A stretch of 62,376 nucleotides of DNA from [Clostridium] methylpentosum DSM 5476 (GCA_000158655.1 EQ973339.1:521633-584008), one strand, 5' to 3'; numbered from the stretch's first letter, positions 1 to 9,089 are shown. Notes: generated by a model from the letters alone, not told the origin. A program made the numbers and translations.

Positions 1-10
1 GCGCTGTTTT

Positions 11-80
11 AAGTTTTCGGGGGTTCTTAGGGGGCCTTTTTCAAAAGGCTCCCTAAGCAGGGTGTGGGACAGAGTCCCAC
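11..80. repeat. Palindromic intergenic repeat, copy 1 (partial)
   Basis: Two adjacent hairpins lie just beyond the 3' end of copA: a 14-bp stem 27-40/43-56 with a 2-nt loop and one G-T wobble, and a 7-bp stem GTGGGAC (64-70)/GTCCCAC (74-80) around AGA. The same two-hairpin module, with the flanking AAGTTTTC-GGGGTTC text, recurs at about 17389-17459 between carB and pyrK. In the second hairpin two base pairs differ between copies by compensatory change (A69-T75 against G-C; T65-A79 against C-G), which supports a folded structure. The window edge probably cuts off further hairpins to the left. It may also serve as the copA terminator, but no T-tract is visible. Confidence 0.75.
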
Positions 81-85
81 CATCG

Positions 86-2494
86 TCATACCCGGAAGCG
101 TTTGAGGCTGAGGGAGTTGAGGACGACGGAGACGGAGCTGAAAGCCATGGCGGCGCCTGCGATGATGGGGGAGAGGAAGCCAAATGCGGCAAAGGGGACG
201 CCAATGGAATTGTAGATAAATGCCCAGAAGAGGTTTTGGCGGATTTTGCGCATGGTGCGGCGGGAGAGCCGGATGGCAGTGGGAATGGTGGTCAGGTCGC
301 CTCGCATCAGGGTGATGTCGGAGGCTTCGATGGCGATGTCGGTGCCAGTGCCGATCGCGATGCCGATATCAGCGGTTGCGAGGGCGGGGGCGTCGTTGAT
401 TCCGTCCCCGACCATGGCGACCACCTTGCCCTGGGCGCGCAGTTTCTCAACCTCCTCCGCTTTGTGCTCGGGCAGCACTTCTGCGAGAACGTGAGAGATG
501 CCGACCTGCTGGGCGATTGCGTTTGCGGTGAGCTGGTTGTCACCGGTGATCATGTAGGTTTCAATTCCCATTTTGTGCAGCTCTGCGATAGCGCTGCGGG
601 AACTCGGCTTGACAGTGTCGGCCACAGCGATGACAGCAACAGCTTGGCTGTCCAGTGCGAGGAGCATGGCGGTCTTGCCCTGCTCCTCAAGGGAGCGGAT
701 CGACTGGTCTGCCCAGGCGAGGTCAATGGTGTGCTCCTGCATCAGCTTGCGGTTGCCGATGAGTACCTGTTTCCCATCCACTGTGGCTGAGATGCCCCGG
801 CCGGTGAGAGACTGGAACTCTTCTGGATCGCCGACTGACTCCAATCGCTCCTTGCCGTACTGGTAGATCGCCGCGCCGAGGGGGTGTTCGGAGTTTTTCT
901 CCGCGCTGGCTGCGATGCGCAGGGCATCCTCTTCGGAGATTTCGGATGTAATGATATCGGTTACGGTCGGCTGGCCGAGGGTAATTGTGCCGGTCTTGTC
1001 GAGCACAACCGCATTGATTGTCCCGGCGGTCTGGAGGTATTCGCCCCCTTTGATCAGGATTCCGTTTTCCGCTCCTTTTCCAGTCCCCACCATGATGGCG
1101 GTGGGAGTTGCGAGGCCGAGGGCGCAGGGGCAGGCGATGACGAGGACAGAGACCGCATTGAGAATCGCGTGCTCCGGGCTGCGGGTGGCAATCAGCCAGC
1201 CGATGAAGGCTACAACTGCAATGAGAATGATGACGGGCACAAAGATGCCGGACACCTTGTCCGCAATTTTCTGGATCGGGGCTTTTTGCCCCTGGGCGTT
1301 TTCCACCAGGTTGATGATCTGGGAGAGGGTGGTGTCTTTGCCCACCTTGTCAACCCGGCACTGGAAACTTCCGAATTTGTTCACAGTGGCGCCGATGACC
1401 TGATCGCCGGCGTGCTTTTCCACCGGAATGCTTTCGCCGGTGATCATCGATTCGTCCACGGTGGAACTGCCCTCGGTGATCGTCGCGTCCACCGGAATCT
1501 TCTCACCTGGGCGCACCACGATGAGATCGCCGGGCACCACCTGTTCAATCGGGATGTCGAGCTGTTCTCCGCCGCGGACAACCCGGGCGGTTTTGGGCTG
1601 AAGCCCGATGAGTTTTTTGATCGCGTCGGAGGTTTTTCCCTTTGCGTTTGCTTCAAAATATTTTCCGAGCAGGATCAGGGTGATGATGGTGGCGGACGAT
1701 TCAAAGTAAATCGGTTTCATCTGTCCGTGCATGTGGGCGCCGGCGGTGAAGAAGCCGTTGTAGATGCTCAGCAGATAAGCGGAGGTTGTGCCGAGGGCGA
1801 CGAGCACATCCATGTTCGCACTGCCCGCCCGCACCGCCTTAAAGGCGTTTTTATAAAACCGGGCGCCGATGAAGAACTGCACTGGGGTCGCAACAATGAG
1901 CTGGAACCACTCGTTGTGCAGCACTGCGGTAAATGAGTTTTCCACCCCGACCATCGATAAGATCATCCCGAGCAGCATGGGAAAGGTGAGAATGGCGGAA
2001 AGGATGAGCTGGGTGCGCAGGGCGGAAAGTTCCTTTGCCTTGCGCTTTCCGAGCTCGTCATCCTGCTGCTCCTGCTCAGCGACTGATGCGCCATAGCCCG
2101 CCTTTTGAACTGCCGCTATTAAGTCGGTTACAGTGAGATTCTGTGTATACTCGACAGTTGCCCGCTCGGTTGCCAGATTGACATTTGCCTTGGTCACGCC
2201 GTCTAGTTTGTTGAGTGTGCGCTCGACAAAGGCAGAGCAGTTGGCACAGGTCATCCCTGTAATATTTAAGGTTACAGTATGAGGGCGCTCCTGAATGGAT
2301 CCATAGCCCCATTGGCTGATGAGTTTGTGCAGTTGTGCCTCCTCTATTTGATCCGGGTCATAGTCGACTGTAGCCCTCTCGGTTGCAAGATTGACATTGG
2401 CTGACTCAACCCCTGGCGTTTTATTCAGCTGTCGTTCAATGAAAGACGAGCAGTTTGCGCAGGTCATCCCTGTGATTTGTATCGTTGTTTTCAT
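86..2494 (-). CDS. copA: Copper-translocating P1B-type ATPase CopA
   Basis: An 802-residue membrane pump that exports Cu(I) from the cytoplasm using ATP. Two N-terminal heavy-metal-associated domains each carry MTCANC (Cys12/Cys15 and Cys83/Cys86). Hydrophobic segments from about residue 160 are followed by the actuator loop motif TGES, the intramembrane CPC metal site (IACPCALG), the phosphorylation motif DKTGT and the hinge [10 protein letters not shown], in the order expected for the family. The length is normal for a two-HMA CopA. The start is supported by GGAGGG five bases upstream. A GC-rich imperfect palindrome just upstream could be a copper-repressor operator. No copper chaperone or csoR gene is adjacent within the window. 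It could pump Ag(I) as well; Cu/Ag against other metals is inferred from CPC plus the HMA domains. Confidence 0.96.
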   Translation of the reverse strand: MKTTIQITGMTCANCSSFIERQLNKTPGVESANVNLATERATVDYDPDQIEEAQLHKLISQWGYGSIQERPHTVTLNITGMTCANCSAFVERTLNKLDGVTKANVNLATERATVEYTQNLTVTDLIAAVQKAGYGASVAEQEQQDDELGKRKAKELSALRTQLILSAILTFPMLLGMILSMVGVENSFTAVLHNEWFQLIVATPVQFFIGARFYKNAFKAVRAGSANMDVLVALGTTSAYLLSIYNGFFTAGAHMHGQMKPIYFESSATIITLILLGKYFEANAKGKTSDAIKKLIGLQPKTARVVRGGEQLDIPIEQVVPGDLIVVRPGEKIPVDATITEGSSTVDESMITGESIPVEKHAGDQVIGATVNKFGSFQCRVDKVGKDTTLSQIINLVENAQGQKAPIQKIADKVSGIFVPVIILIAVVAFIGWLIATRSPEHAILNAVSVLVIACPCALGLATPTAIMVGTGKGAENGILIKGGEYLQTAGTINAVVLDKTGTITLGQPTVTDIITSEISEEDALRIAASAEKNSEHPLGAAIYQYGKERLESVGDPEEFQSLTGRGISATVDGKQVLIGNRKLMQEHTIDLAWADQSIRSLEEQGKTAMLLALDSQAVAVIAVADTVKPSSRSAIAELHKMGIETYMITGDNQLTANAIAQQVGISHVLAEVLPEHKAEEVEKLRAQGKVVAMVGDGINDAPALATADIGIAIGTGTDIAIEASDITLMRGDLTTIPTAIRLSRRTMRKIRQNLFWAFIYNSIGVPFAAFGFLSPIIAGAAMAFSSVSVVLNSLSLKRFRV

Positions 2495-2509
2495 AGTATC
2501 CCTCCGATC

Positions 2510-2527
2510 ACCCCTCCCCTGGGGGGT
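2510..2527 (-). promoter_or_regulatory. Candidate copper-repressor (CsoR-like) operator
   Basis: An 18-bp imperfect palindrome, ACCCC-(8 nt)-GGGGT in outline, sits 16 bp upstream of the copA start. CsoR operators in Firmicutes and Actinobacteria are C-rich/G-rich inverted repeats of this type before copper ATPase genes. Two central pairs are mismatched. The assignment rests only on composition, symmetry and position. Confidence 0.35.
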
Positions 2528-2608
2528 CTAGGTTCAGAATAGCGCAAAATCATGGAATTTTAATTGCAATATTTTAAACTTATTATGAACGAAAAAGAGG
2601 CAGCCATA

Positions 2609-2640
2609 CAAAAAAGCGGATGACAATTCGTCATCCGCTC
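2609..2640 (-). terminator. Intrinsic terminator of the IreB-family gene
   Basis: On the minus strand a 10-bp stem (arms 2630-2639 and 2615-2624, 5-nt loop) is followed by a run of six T (complement of 2609-2614). It lies about 70 bp beyond the stop codon at 2712 and separates this gene from copA. Confidence 0.8.
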
Positions 2641-2711
2641 TTAGATATTGATATCACAAATTCTGCCACAACCGATGCCCAGCTGCTACGCAGAAAGCCT
2701 TTGTACAACAA

Positions 2712-2957
2712 TCAGTCTGCCAGATAGGTTTTGACCATCGACTGGAGCAGTTCATCTCGGTCGATTTTGCGAATCAAGCTTCTGGCGTTGTTGTAGGTTG
2801 TAATGTAGGTGGGGTCTTCTGATAAAATATAGCCGACGATCTGGTTTGCCGGGTTATATCCCTTTTCTTTGAGCGCATCGTAGACAACAGTCAGAATTTG
2901 TTTCATTTCCTGTTCTTTATCGTCATAAACGGAGAATGTTACTGTTTTGTCGTGCAT
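2712..2957 (-). CDS. ireB: IreB-family regulatory phosphoprotein (UPF0297)
   Basis: An 81-residue protein starting MHDKTVTFSVYD, matching the UPF0297/IreB family (YrzL in Bacillus) over its whole length, including the conserved NPANQIVGYILSEDP stretch. In Enterococcus, IreB is phosphorylated by the PASTA kinase IreK on N-terminal threonines and modulates cephalosporin resistance; Thr5 and Thr7 are present here. The start at 2957 is chosen because AGGAGGTTGT lies directly upstream; an upstream in-frame extension lacks a ribosome binding site and overlaps the promoter. In many Firmicutes this gene precedes ruvX, but here ruvX is about 16 kb away behind pyrD. The gene has its own promoter and terminator, so it is monocistronic. 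Confidence 0.9.
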   Translation of the reverse strand: MHDKTVTFSVYDDKEQEMKQILTVVYDALKEKGYNPANQIVGYILSEDPTYITTYNNARSLIRKIDRDELLQSMVKTYLAD

Positions 2958-3008
2958 AATACAACCTCCTCTTCCAATTAAAGTTGTTTCTATTGTGGGG
3001 ACGATTCT

Positions 3009-3037
3009 ATTATACTGCAAATTTGTCCGTGAAACAA
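3009..3037 (-). promoter_or_regulatory. Sigma-A promoter for the IreB-family gene
   Basis: On the minus strand TTGTTT (3037-3032), a 17-bp spacer and a perfect TATAAT (3014-3009). The leader to the start at 2957 is about 45 nt. Confidence 0.75.
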
Positions 3038-3060
3038 GAGTGTTTTAAAAAAAATAACAA

Positions 3061-3747
3061 TCATTCCGGGATTTTCCGCTGATCTGACTCAATTTTTCCA
3101 TCTGATAGCCGGATGACACGTTCGGCGTAAGATGCGATGGCAGAGTCGTGGGTGATGAGAATGATCGTGCGGTTTTGTGCGTGCAGCTCCCCGAGGATGG
3201 ACATGACCTCGGTTCCCGCACAGCTGTCCAGGTTGCCGGTCGGTTCATCGGCGAGAATAATCGGCGGCTGGGCGGCAATTGCGCGCGCAATGGCAACACG
3301 TTGCTGCTGACCACCCGACATCTGGGAGGGCCGGTGGTGCATCCGGTTTTTGAGCCCAACCTGTGTCAACGCCTCCTCGGCGAGTCGGCGCCGTTCCGCC
3401 CGGCCGATCCCGCGATAGGCGAGGGGGAGTTCGACGTTTTCGACTGCGTTCAGACTGGGGATCAGGTTAAACCCCTGAAAGATAAACCCGATTTCCTTGT
3501 TGCGGATTTCGCTGAGCCGGTCGTCATCGAATTTGGAAACATCCTGCCCGTCGAGCAGATACACCCCCTCCGTGGGGGTGTCCAGACAACCGAGAATGTT
3601 CATGAGGGTTGATTTTCCCGAGCCTGAGCTGCCGACAATTGCGACAAATTCCCCCCGGCTGATTGCGAGCGAGACGCCGTCAAGAGCGTGGACTTCATTG
3701 AGCCCTGGATTATAAATTTTAAAAACAGAATCAATGCGTATGAGCAT
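3061..3747 (-). CDS. ABC transporter ATP-binding protein, MacB/LolD type (orphan)
   Basis: A 228-residue nucleotide-binding subunit. It shows Walker [11 protein letters not shown]-loop region GFIFQGFNL, signature [14 protein letters not shown], Walker [13 protein letters not shown] and the H-loop ITHD, all typical of the MacB/LolD/FtsE-like group that pairs with FtsX-fold permeases. The ATG at 3747 is preferred because GGAGG lies six bases upstream; a TTG at 3759 would overlap that site. No permease is adjacent: the neighbours are ireB on the same strand and murA divergently on the other. Its partner must be encoded elsewhere or be lost. It might in principle serve the BceB-like permease at 41-43 kb, but that one has its own ATPase. 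The substrate is unknown. Confidence 0.9.
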   Translation of the reverse strand: MLIRIDSVFKIYNPGLNEVHALDGVSLAISRGEFVAIVGSSGSGKSTLMNILGCLDTPTEGVYLLDGQDVSKFDDDRLSEIRNKEIGFIFQGFNLIPSLNAVENVELPLAYRGIGRAERRRLAEEALTQVGLKNRMHHRPSQMSGGQQQRVAIARAIAAQPPIILADEPTGNLDSCAGTEVMSILGELHAQNRTIILITHDSAIASYAERVIRLSDGKIESDQRKIPE

Positions 3748-3952
3748 AGCAGCCTCCAACGGTTTATTTACAGCTTTATTGTAGCCGGATCAGGGCAAAA
3801 TATTTCTGACAGAAATCCGCTATGTAAAAAATAGGAAACAAAATTATTGAAATTCATACGCTTCGTTCATAAATTTGACGTTTTTATTTGATAAGCTTTT
3901 GAACAATCCTGCGAACAAAAACGGCCCGGATTTGATTTTGTGAAGAATTTAC

Positions 3953-3981
3953 TGGACTTTTCAGAAGCAGTTTGCTATAAT
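3953..3981 (+). promoter_or_regulatory. Probable murA promoter with a long leader
   Basis: TGGACT (3953-3958), a 17-bp spacer and TATAAT (3976-3981) with an extended TGC upstream. Transcription from about 3988 would give a leader of about 200 nt before the murA GTG. The leader has one clear small hairpin (GCGGGC...GCCCGC, near 4135-4155) but no riboswitch I recognise. The rest of 3748-3952 is AT-rich and holds no gene that I can support. Confidence 0.65.
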
Positions 3982-4190
3982 TTATAAGGTTAAGAGTATT
4001 TTGTATTTCATACATGATTTAGAACTTAAAATTTAACAATTACGAAACTACCGATTTTACGATATTTTTGAAATAAATCACACGCGAACGCGCAAACTAA
4101 TAGTGGTTTGAAACGGCGTCGTGGCAAACCCGGCGGCGGGCGGAGAATGCCCGCTGAAACGAACAAACGATTACCGGAGGGCGAAATAGA

Positions 4191-5474
4191 GTGGATAAAT
4201 TTGTTATAAACGGCGGAAACCGCCTGGTTGGAGAAGTAGAGATCAGTGGAGCGAAAAACGCAGCGGTTGCGATTATTCCGGCAACCATTTTGGCAGAGGG
4301 CCCTTGCAGAATAGAAAATCTGCCCAACATAAGTGATGTTTCGATTAGCTTTGATATACTTAGAGAGATGGGCGCAACAGTAAAAACCATCAACAAAAAC
4401 ACGGTGGAGATTGACACCACCCACGTCAGCAACCCCGTTGTCCCCTATGAGATGGCAAAACACATGCGTGCATCCTATTATTTTCTCGGCGCCCTGCTCG
4501 GCCGTTTTAAACGCGCGAGTGTGGCGATGCCGGGCGGCTGCGATTTCGGCGTGCGTCCGATCGACCAGCATTTAAAAGGATTTAAATCCCTTGGAGCGGA
4601 GTATTCCATCGACTACGGCATGATCGATGTCACCGCAGATCAGCTCATCGGCTCTCAGGTTTATTTTGACGTGGTGTCGGTTGGCGCGACAATCAACGTG
4701 CTGCTTGCCGCAGTGCGGGCAAAAGGTTTGACGATCATTGAGAATGCGGCCAAAGAGCCCCACATCGTCGACCTGGCGAACTTCCTCAACTCGATGGGCG
4801 CGGAGATCATGGGCGCGGGAACCGATGTGATTAAAATCCGCGGGGTCGACCATCTGCGTTCCACCTCCTATTCGATTATTCCCGATCAGATTGAGGCGGG
4901 CACCTACATGGTGATGGCTGCTGCGACCAAAGGGGATGTACTTGTAAAAAACGTCATTCCAAAGCATCTCGAGTCAATTACTGCAAAACTCGAGAAAATG
5001 GGTGTTGAGGTCACTGAATACGATGACAGCGTGCGTGTGGTTTCCAACGGAAAACTACAAAAAACAAGTGTCAAAACGCTGCCCCATCCCGGTTTCCCGA
5101 CCGATATGCAGCCTCAGATTACGACGCTGCTCACCCTGGCCGAGGGCACGAGTATTGTCACCGAAGGCGTGTGGGACAATCGCTTTAAATACGTTGACGA
5201 ACTGCGCCGCATGGGAGCGGATATTTCGGTGGACGGCAAAGTTGCTGTCATCGAAGGCTGTGGTTCGCTCACCGCTGCACCGGTCCGGGCAACCGACCTG
5301 CGCGCAGGCGCGGCGATGGTCATTGCAGCGCTCGCCGCACAGGGCACCACTGAGATCGAAGATATTTATCACATTGAGCGCGGTTATGAGGAAATTGTCA
5401 ACAAGCTTCGCAGCTTAGGAGCGGATATTAAAAAAATTTCGATTCCCGGCACAGTTTTGAAAAAAGCGCTGTAA
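4191..5474 (+). CDS. murA: UDP-N-acetylglucosamine 1-carboxyvinyltransferase MurA
   Basis: A 427-residue cytoplasmic enzyme that transfers enolpyruvate from PEP to UDP-GlcNAc, the first committed step of peptidoglycan synthesis. The N-terminal ISGAKNAA motif and the catalytic-loop cysteine in PGGCDFGVRP (Cys117) are present; this Cys is the fosfomycin target, so the enzyme should be intrinsically fosfomycin-sensitive. Length and two-domain architecture are normal. The start is GTG, supported by GGAGG ten bases upstream. The gene is followed by its own terminator, so the downstream hydrolase is at most read through. Firmicutes often have two MurA paralogues; I cannot say which one this is. Confidence 0.97.
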   Translation: MDKFVINGGNRLVGEVEISGAKNAAVAIIPATILAEGPCRIENLPNISDVSISFDILREMGATVKTINKNTVEIDTTHVSNPVVPYEMAKHMRASYYFLGALLGRFKRASVAMPGGCDFGVRPIDQHLKGFKSLGAEYSIDYGMIDVTADQLIGSQVYFDVVSVGATINVLLAAVRAKGLTIIENAAKEPHIVDLANFLNSMGAEIMGAGTDVIKIRGVDHLRSTSYSIIPDQIEAGTYMVMAAATKGDVLVKNVIPKHLESITAKLEKMGVEVTEYDDSVRVVSNGKLQKTSVKTLPHPGFPTDMQPQITTLLTLAEGTSIVTEGVWDNRFKYVDELRRMGADISVDGKVAVIEGCGSLTAAPVRATDLRAGAAMVIAALAAQGTTEIEDIYHIERGYEEIVNKLRSLGADIKKISIPGTVLKKAL

Positions 5475-5480
5475 TCTTTG

Positions 5481-5510
5481 CGGGATAGCCCATCTGGGTT
5501 ATCCCGTTTT
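5481..5510 (+). terminator. Intrinsic terminator after murA
   Basis: An 11-bp stem (5481-5491/5496-5506, one G-T wobble, ATCT loop) followed by TTTT, seven bases after the murA stop. Confidence 0.85.
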
Positions 5511-5528
5511 AAATTTTGGAGGATGTGG

Positions 5529-6317
5529 ATGAAGCTCTATTCGCTTTGCAGTTCGAGCAAAGGCAATTGTACATATATCGGAGATGGAAAACAGGGGATT
5601 TTGGTAGATGCGGGGATCGGCATCCGCAATTACACCAATTCGCTCGCCCTGGCGGGAATTGATCCGCGCGGGGTACAGGCAATCTTTGTCACCCACGAGC
5701 ACAGCGACCACATCAGCGGACTTCGTAAAATTTCCGAGCGGTTTTCCCTGCCTGTGTACGGATCGCGGGGCACCCTACTTGAAATCCTTAAAAAAGACGC
5801 TGTCGGGGAGGACACTGTGCTTTATGAGATCAACAAAAAAAGCGCAGTGATTGGGGATTTTGAAGTAACCGCGTTTCATACACCGCACGACAGTGCAGAA
5901 AGCCTTGGGTTTTCAGTGACTGACGGCAAGAAAAAGGTTTCTATCTGCACCGACTTAGGGCATGTAACCGAAGAAGTACACCAGCATCTGCTTGGCAGCA
6001 GCTTTGTCCTGCTCGAATCGAATTACGATGAAAAAATGCTGTTCATGGGGAAGTATCCGTATTTTCTGAAAGAGAGGATCGCATCCAACAGCGGCCACCT
6101 CTCCAACGAGGCCTGTTCCCACCAACTCGTGCGGCTGATAGAGAGCGGGGTGGAGCATTTTTTGCTCGGCCATTTGAGTGAGGAGAACAACATGCCCGAC
6201 CTGGCTCTCCAGCACTCGGTTTCCCACCTGACGATGCAGGGATTGCGCATCAGCTCCGACTATACCCTCGACATCGCGCCCCGCCGCAACATTGGCAAGG
6301 TGATCGAGCTATGCTGA
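5529..6317 (+). CDS. MBL-fold metallohydrolase, WalJ/YycJ-like
   Basis: A 262-residue metallo-beta-lactamase-fold protein. It begins MKLYSLCSSSKGN, the usual start of the YycJ/WalJ family, and carries the metal-binding motif THEHSDH (near residue 60) plus later conserved His and Asp residues (CTDLGHVT, LGHLSEENN). Family members are predicted metal-dependent exonucleases linked to DNA replication and to the WalRK system, but no walRK genes are visible here. The ATG at 5529 is chosen because GGAGG lies six bases upstream; earlier in-frame starts would sit in the murA terminator. The 3' end overlaps rlmH by 7 bp, as in many Firmicutes where the two genes are adjacent. Confidence 0.92.
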   Translation: MKLYSLCSSSKGNCTYIGDGKQGILVDAGIGIRNYTNSLALAGIDPRGVQAIFVTHEHSDHISGLRKISERFSLPVYGSRGTLLEILKKDAVGEDTVLYEINKKSAVIGDFEVTAFHTPHDSAESLGFSVTDGKKKVSICTDLGHVTEEVHQHLLGSSFVLLESNYDEKMLFMGKYPYFLKERIASNSGHLSNEACSHQLVRLIESGVEHFLLGHLSEENNMPDLALQHSVSHLTMQGLRISSDYTLDIAPRRNIGKVIELC

Positions 6318-6790
6318 CGGTCGATGTTATCTGTATCGGCAAATGCAAAGAGGGGTATTGGCGGGATGCCTGCGCAGAGTACAGCAAACGCCTGCGCCCC
6401 TTTTGTCGGCTCAACGTGGTTGAACTTAGTGAGAACCGGATCGGTGACAGCCCCAAAGAGGCGGAGATCAACCGGGTTATCGAGACAGAGGGGAAGAGCA
6501 TCCTTGCAAAGCTTGGCAGTCAGTTTGTGGTGGCGATGTGCATCGAGGGAAAACAGCTCCCCTCTGCGGGCCTTGCTGGGAAACTTCAGCAGATCGCGTT
6601 GAGCGGACGCAGCAGTATAGCATTTGTGATTGGCGGGTCTTACGGTCTCTCGGACGAGGTCAAGGCGCGGGCGGATCTGCGCCTGTCGATGTCTGAGATG
6701 ACCTTTCCCCATCAGCTTGCCCGGGTGATGCTTCTCGAACAGATCTACCGCGCGTTTTCCATCAACGCCAATACAAAATACCACAAATAG
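6311..6790 (+). CDS. rlmH: 23S rRNA pseudouridine-1915 N3-methyltransferase RlmH
   Basis: A 159-residue SPOUT-class methyltransferase that uses S-adenosylmethionine to methylate pseudouridine 1915 in helix 69 of 23S rRNA. The family pattern is complete: an N-terminal CIGKCKEGYW-type start, the SAM-binding knot FVIGGSYGLSDEV, and the C-terminal FPHQLARVMLLEQIYRAF-type motif ending in NTKYHK. The length is typical. It overlaps the 3' end of the WalJ-like gene by 7 bp and so is translationally coupled to it. Confidence 0.97.
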   Translation: MLTVDVICIGKCKEGYWRDACAEYSKRLRPFCRLNVVELSENRIGDSPKEAEINRVIETEGKSILAKLGSQFVVAMCIEGKQLPSAGLAGKLQQIALSGRSSIAFVIGGSYGLSDEVKARADLRLSMSEMTFPHQLARVMLLEQIYRAFSINANTKYHK

Positions 6791-6793
6791 ACT

Positions 6794-6825
6794 GGGATTG
6801 ACGCAAACCGCCGTCAATCCCAAAT
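6794..6825 (+). terminator. Hairpin terminator after rlmH
   Basis: A 10-bp perfect stem GGGATTGACG (6794-6803)/CGTCAATCCC (6812-6821) begins three bases after the rlmH stop. The downstream AAATTTGTTT is only moderately T-rich. Confidence 0.7.
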
Positions 6826-6917
6826 TTGTTTACAATTCAATATTTCTATTCAATCCCTTGTCCTGATTTGTTCACGAATCTGTAGTATTCTGTGGAGTAC
6901 AATGAGGGGGGATTGCC

Positions 6918-8000
6918 ATGGATGGACGCACCGAACGCAGGCGGTCGTTTATAATCAACGCAGTGTATTTCATTTTAATCTTTGGGATTGGATTTTTGCT
7001 ATTTAAGTACGCGGTGCCGTATGTTCTGCCGTTTATCATCGGGTTCGCCATCGCGTTTATGCTCAAACCCATTGTCCGTTTTTTGAGCACCAAGCTGAGG
7101 CTCAATCATCGGTTTTGCGGCGCAGTCGTGATTCTGTTGGCCTACGCGCTGCTGGCACTGGTGCTGTGGTTTCTCGGCGCGCGGCTTGTCAGCGCGCTCA
7201 CCGACCTGTTTGGCAACGCCGAGCAGTATTTTGATATTTATATCGCGCCTCTGCTTGAGAAGATCAATTCATTTACCGTTGAAACCATCTCGGTTCTTTC
7301 TCCCGACCTTGCGCCGCAGGCCAACGACCTGTTTCAAGGCGTCATTCAAAGTTTGCAGTCGGGCATCGTCTCTTTGTCCGGAAATGTGGTGGGAAGTCTT
7401 GCTAACATTGGGGCGAAGATCCCGGGGTTCCTTGTAGCCTTTGCGTTTACAATCATGTCTTCGATATTTATTAGCATGGACTACAACCAGTTCACCAGCT
7501 TTTTGCTGCGCCAGCTCCCCAAACGGTGGCGGGATATGGCGTTTGAAGTAAAAGGGTATTTTGTCGGGACCATCCTGCGCTATCTGCGAGCCTACCTGAT
7601 TTTGATGATCATCACCTTTGTCGAGCTCTCGATTGGGTTTGGAGTTATCGGCATTGGAAACCCGATCGGGGTCGCCGCGATCATCGCGTTGTGCGACGCG
7701 CTGCCCGTGCTCGGAACAGGTGGGATTGTGATCCCCTGGATCCTGCTTGAGCTGCTCAAAGGAAACTATCAGCTGGTGATCGGCCTCACGGTCGTTTATA
7801 TCATCGTCACCGTGGTGCGCAACTTCATTGAGCCCAAGGTGATCGGTCAGCAGCTCGGCTTGCATCCAATTGTCACCCTGGTGTCCATCTACATCGGCTT
7901 TAAGCTCATCGGAGTGGCCGGGATGATTCTGTTCCCGATTTTTGTGCAGATCATTGTCAGCCTCAACGAGTCCGGCTCGCTGCGCCTGTGGAAGACCTGA
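6918..8000 (+). CDS. AI-2E family transporter (YtvI/PerM-like membrane protein)
   Basis: A 360-residue polytopic membrane protein of the AI-2E/PerM superfamily. It has paired N-terminal transmembrane segments (about residues 15-60), a further segment near 70-95, a soluble middle region (about 95-190), and a C-terminal hydrophobic block containing the family signature region PVLGTGGIVIPW and a conserved NFIEPKVIGQQLGLHP. Family members include Na+/H+ antiporters and putative exporters; the name reflects one early report and says little about the substrate. The start has GGGGGGA about seven bases upstream. It stands alone between terminators. Confidence 0.9.
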   Translation: MDGRTERRRSFIINAVYFILIFGIGFLLFKYAVPYVLPFIIGFAIAFMLKPIVRFLSTKLRLNHRFCGAVVILLAYALLALVLWFLGARLVSALTDLFGNAEQYFDIYIAPLLEKINSFTVETISVLSPDLAPQANDLFQGVIQSLQSGIVSLSGNVVGSLANIGAKIPGFLVAFAFTIMSSIFISMDYNQFTSFLLRQLPKRWRDMAFEVKGYFVGTILRYLRAYLILMIITFVELSIGFGVIGIGNPIGVAAIIALCDALPVLGTGGIVIPWILLELLKGNYQLVIGLTVVYIIVTVVRNFIEPKVIGQQLGLHPIVTLVSIYIGFKLIGVAGMILFPIFVQIIVSLNESGSLRLWKT

Positions 8001-8292
8001 CAGGGCAATCTGCTGCACCTGCTGGATGAAAAAGACCGCGTTGCGGCTGCCTTTGTAAAGCACGTATTGATCAAGGAATGCCACATTCAAAATTTCTTTT
8101 GACGTGGGCTGGAATTCGTGATTTGGCGAATCGCAGAAATCAACCTGCAAACGTGAGAGGCAATCATGGCAAGCCGTCGAGAGATGCCTCTGTCTTAAAT
8201 CAATTCGGTGGTATCAGAACATCTTCTTTTTCGCAAAGCCCCCCTAATCCTGACTTTGCAAATCAGCAATCCGTTTGGCAGCTGAAATACAT
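8001..8292. other. Intergenic stretch, no supported gene
   Basis: No convincing gene on either strand. On the minus strand an open frame of about 50 codons between 8150 and 8001 looks protein-like in composition (it contains the string LDQYVLYKGSRNAVFFIQQV) before running into sequence antisense to the AI-2E gene. It has no clear ribosome binding site and may be the remnant of a lost gene. Nothing else was recognised. Confidence 0.4.
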
Positions 8293-8329
8293 AATCCCCC
8301 TGTCAGTCTATCTGACAGGGGGATTTTAA
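8293..8329 (+). terminator. Strong bidirectional intrinsic terminator
   Basis: A perfect 14-bp stem (8293-8306/8312-8325, 5-nt loop) followed by TTTTAAAT on the plus strand. It sits nearly 300 bp after the AI-2E gene and separates it from the HAD gene promoter. Confidence 0.85.
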
Positions 8330-8385
8330 ATAAAAAACCAAAAAAAGCTCAGACTTATTTCTCCGACTGGACATTCGTCCTGCAA

Positions 8386-8414
8386 TTGAGGCTGCACCGC
8401 GAACGTGATATAAT
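8386..8414 (+). promoter_or_regulatory. Sigma-A promoter of the HAD phosphatase gene
   Basis: TTGAGG (8386-8391), a 17-bp spacer, and TATAAT (8409-8414) preceded by an extended TGA. The start codon is 30 bp downstream. Confidence 0.8.
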
Positions 8415-8444
8415 GAAATTATTGAAATAAAGCGGAGGAATTGT

Positions 8445-9089
8445 ATGGATACCATTATTTTTGACATTGACGGAACACTGACTGATACCGAATACGCGAG
8501 CACTGAGACGCTTCACAAGGTGCTGCTTGAGGAGACAGGACGTGACTACAACCGGGAGGAACTCCGGGCGTATTTTGGTATCCCGGCGGTAGAGACGATC
8601 GAGAGGATCGGCGTGCCGGATGTTGCCCGCGTTGTCAAGCGGTGGAGCGATGCGTTCTGCGAACTGTGCGAACAGGAGGTGCGGCTGTTTGAGGGGATCG
8701 CACCTCTGCTGGAGGAGCTGCGCCGCCGGGAGGTGAAGCTGGGCTTAGTGAGTTCCAAAACGCGGGAGCAGTATGCCCGGACCTTTCAAAGGCTTGGATT
8801 TGACGATGCCTTTGTCCAGATCATTTGCGCCGATTTGACAGAAAAACACAAGCCTTACCCTGAGCCGATTGAAAAGTTTTTTGAGCTGACCGGTCTGCCC
8901 AAACAGGGCGCGGTTTACATCGGCGACACGGTGCACGACTGCGCCTGCGCGCACGGGGCGGGCATTGCGTTTGGCCTTGCGGGATGGGGCTGCCTGCATC
9001 CCGAGGGGATTGATGCGGAGTATAAGTTCGAGCATCCCCATGAGGTGCTCAGCCTGCTCAGCCATGAGCCGGCCAAACCAGCGGTGTAA
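8445..9089 (+). CDS. HAD-superfamily hydrolase, phosphoglycolate-phosphatase-like
   Basis: A 214-residue cytoplasmic phosphatase of HAD subfamily IA. Motif I is FDIDGTLTDT at the N-terminus (Asp nucleophile and general acid), motif II is VSSK, motif III includes the Lys in KHKPYPEP, and motif IV is IGDTVHDC. The cap domain lies between residues about 15 and 85. This architecture fits Gph/PpaX/beta-phosphoglucomutase-like enzymes. The substrate cannot be assigned from sequence, and no sugar or pyrophosphate gene is nearby. AGCGGAGGAA lies just upstream of the ATG. The gene is monocistronic. Confidence 0.9.
   Translation: MDTIIFDIDGTLTDTEYASTETLHKVLLEETGRDYNREELRAYFGIPAVETIERIGVPDVARVVKRWSDAFCELCEQEVRLFEGIAPLLEELRRREVKLGLVSSKTREQYARTFQRLGFDDAFVQIICADLTEKHKPYPEPIEKFFELTGLPKQGAVYIGDTVHDCACAHGAGIAFGLAGWGCLHPEGIDAEYKFEHPHEVLSLLSHEPAKPAV

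Noticed and set aside
884-1936. Open frame of 350 codons on the plus strand
   Set aside because: It is antisense to copA, has no ribosome binding site or recognisable domain, and results from the GC-rich codon bias of the real gene.
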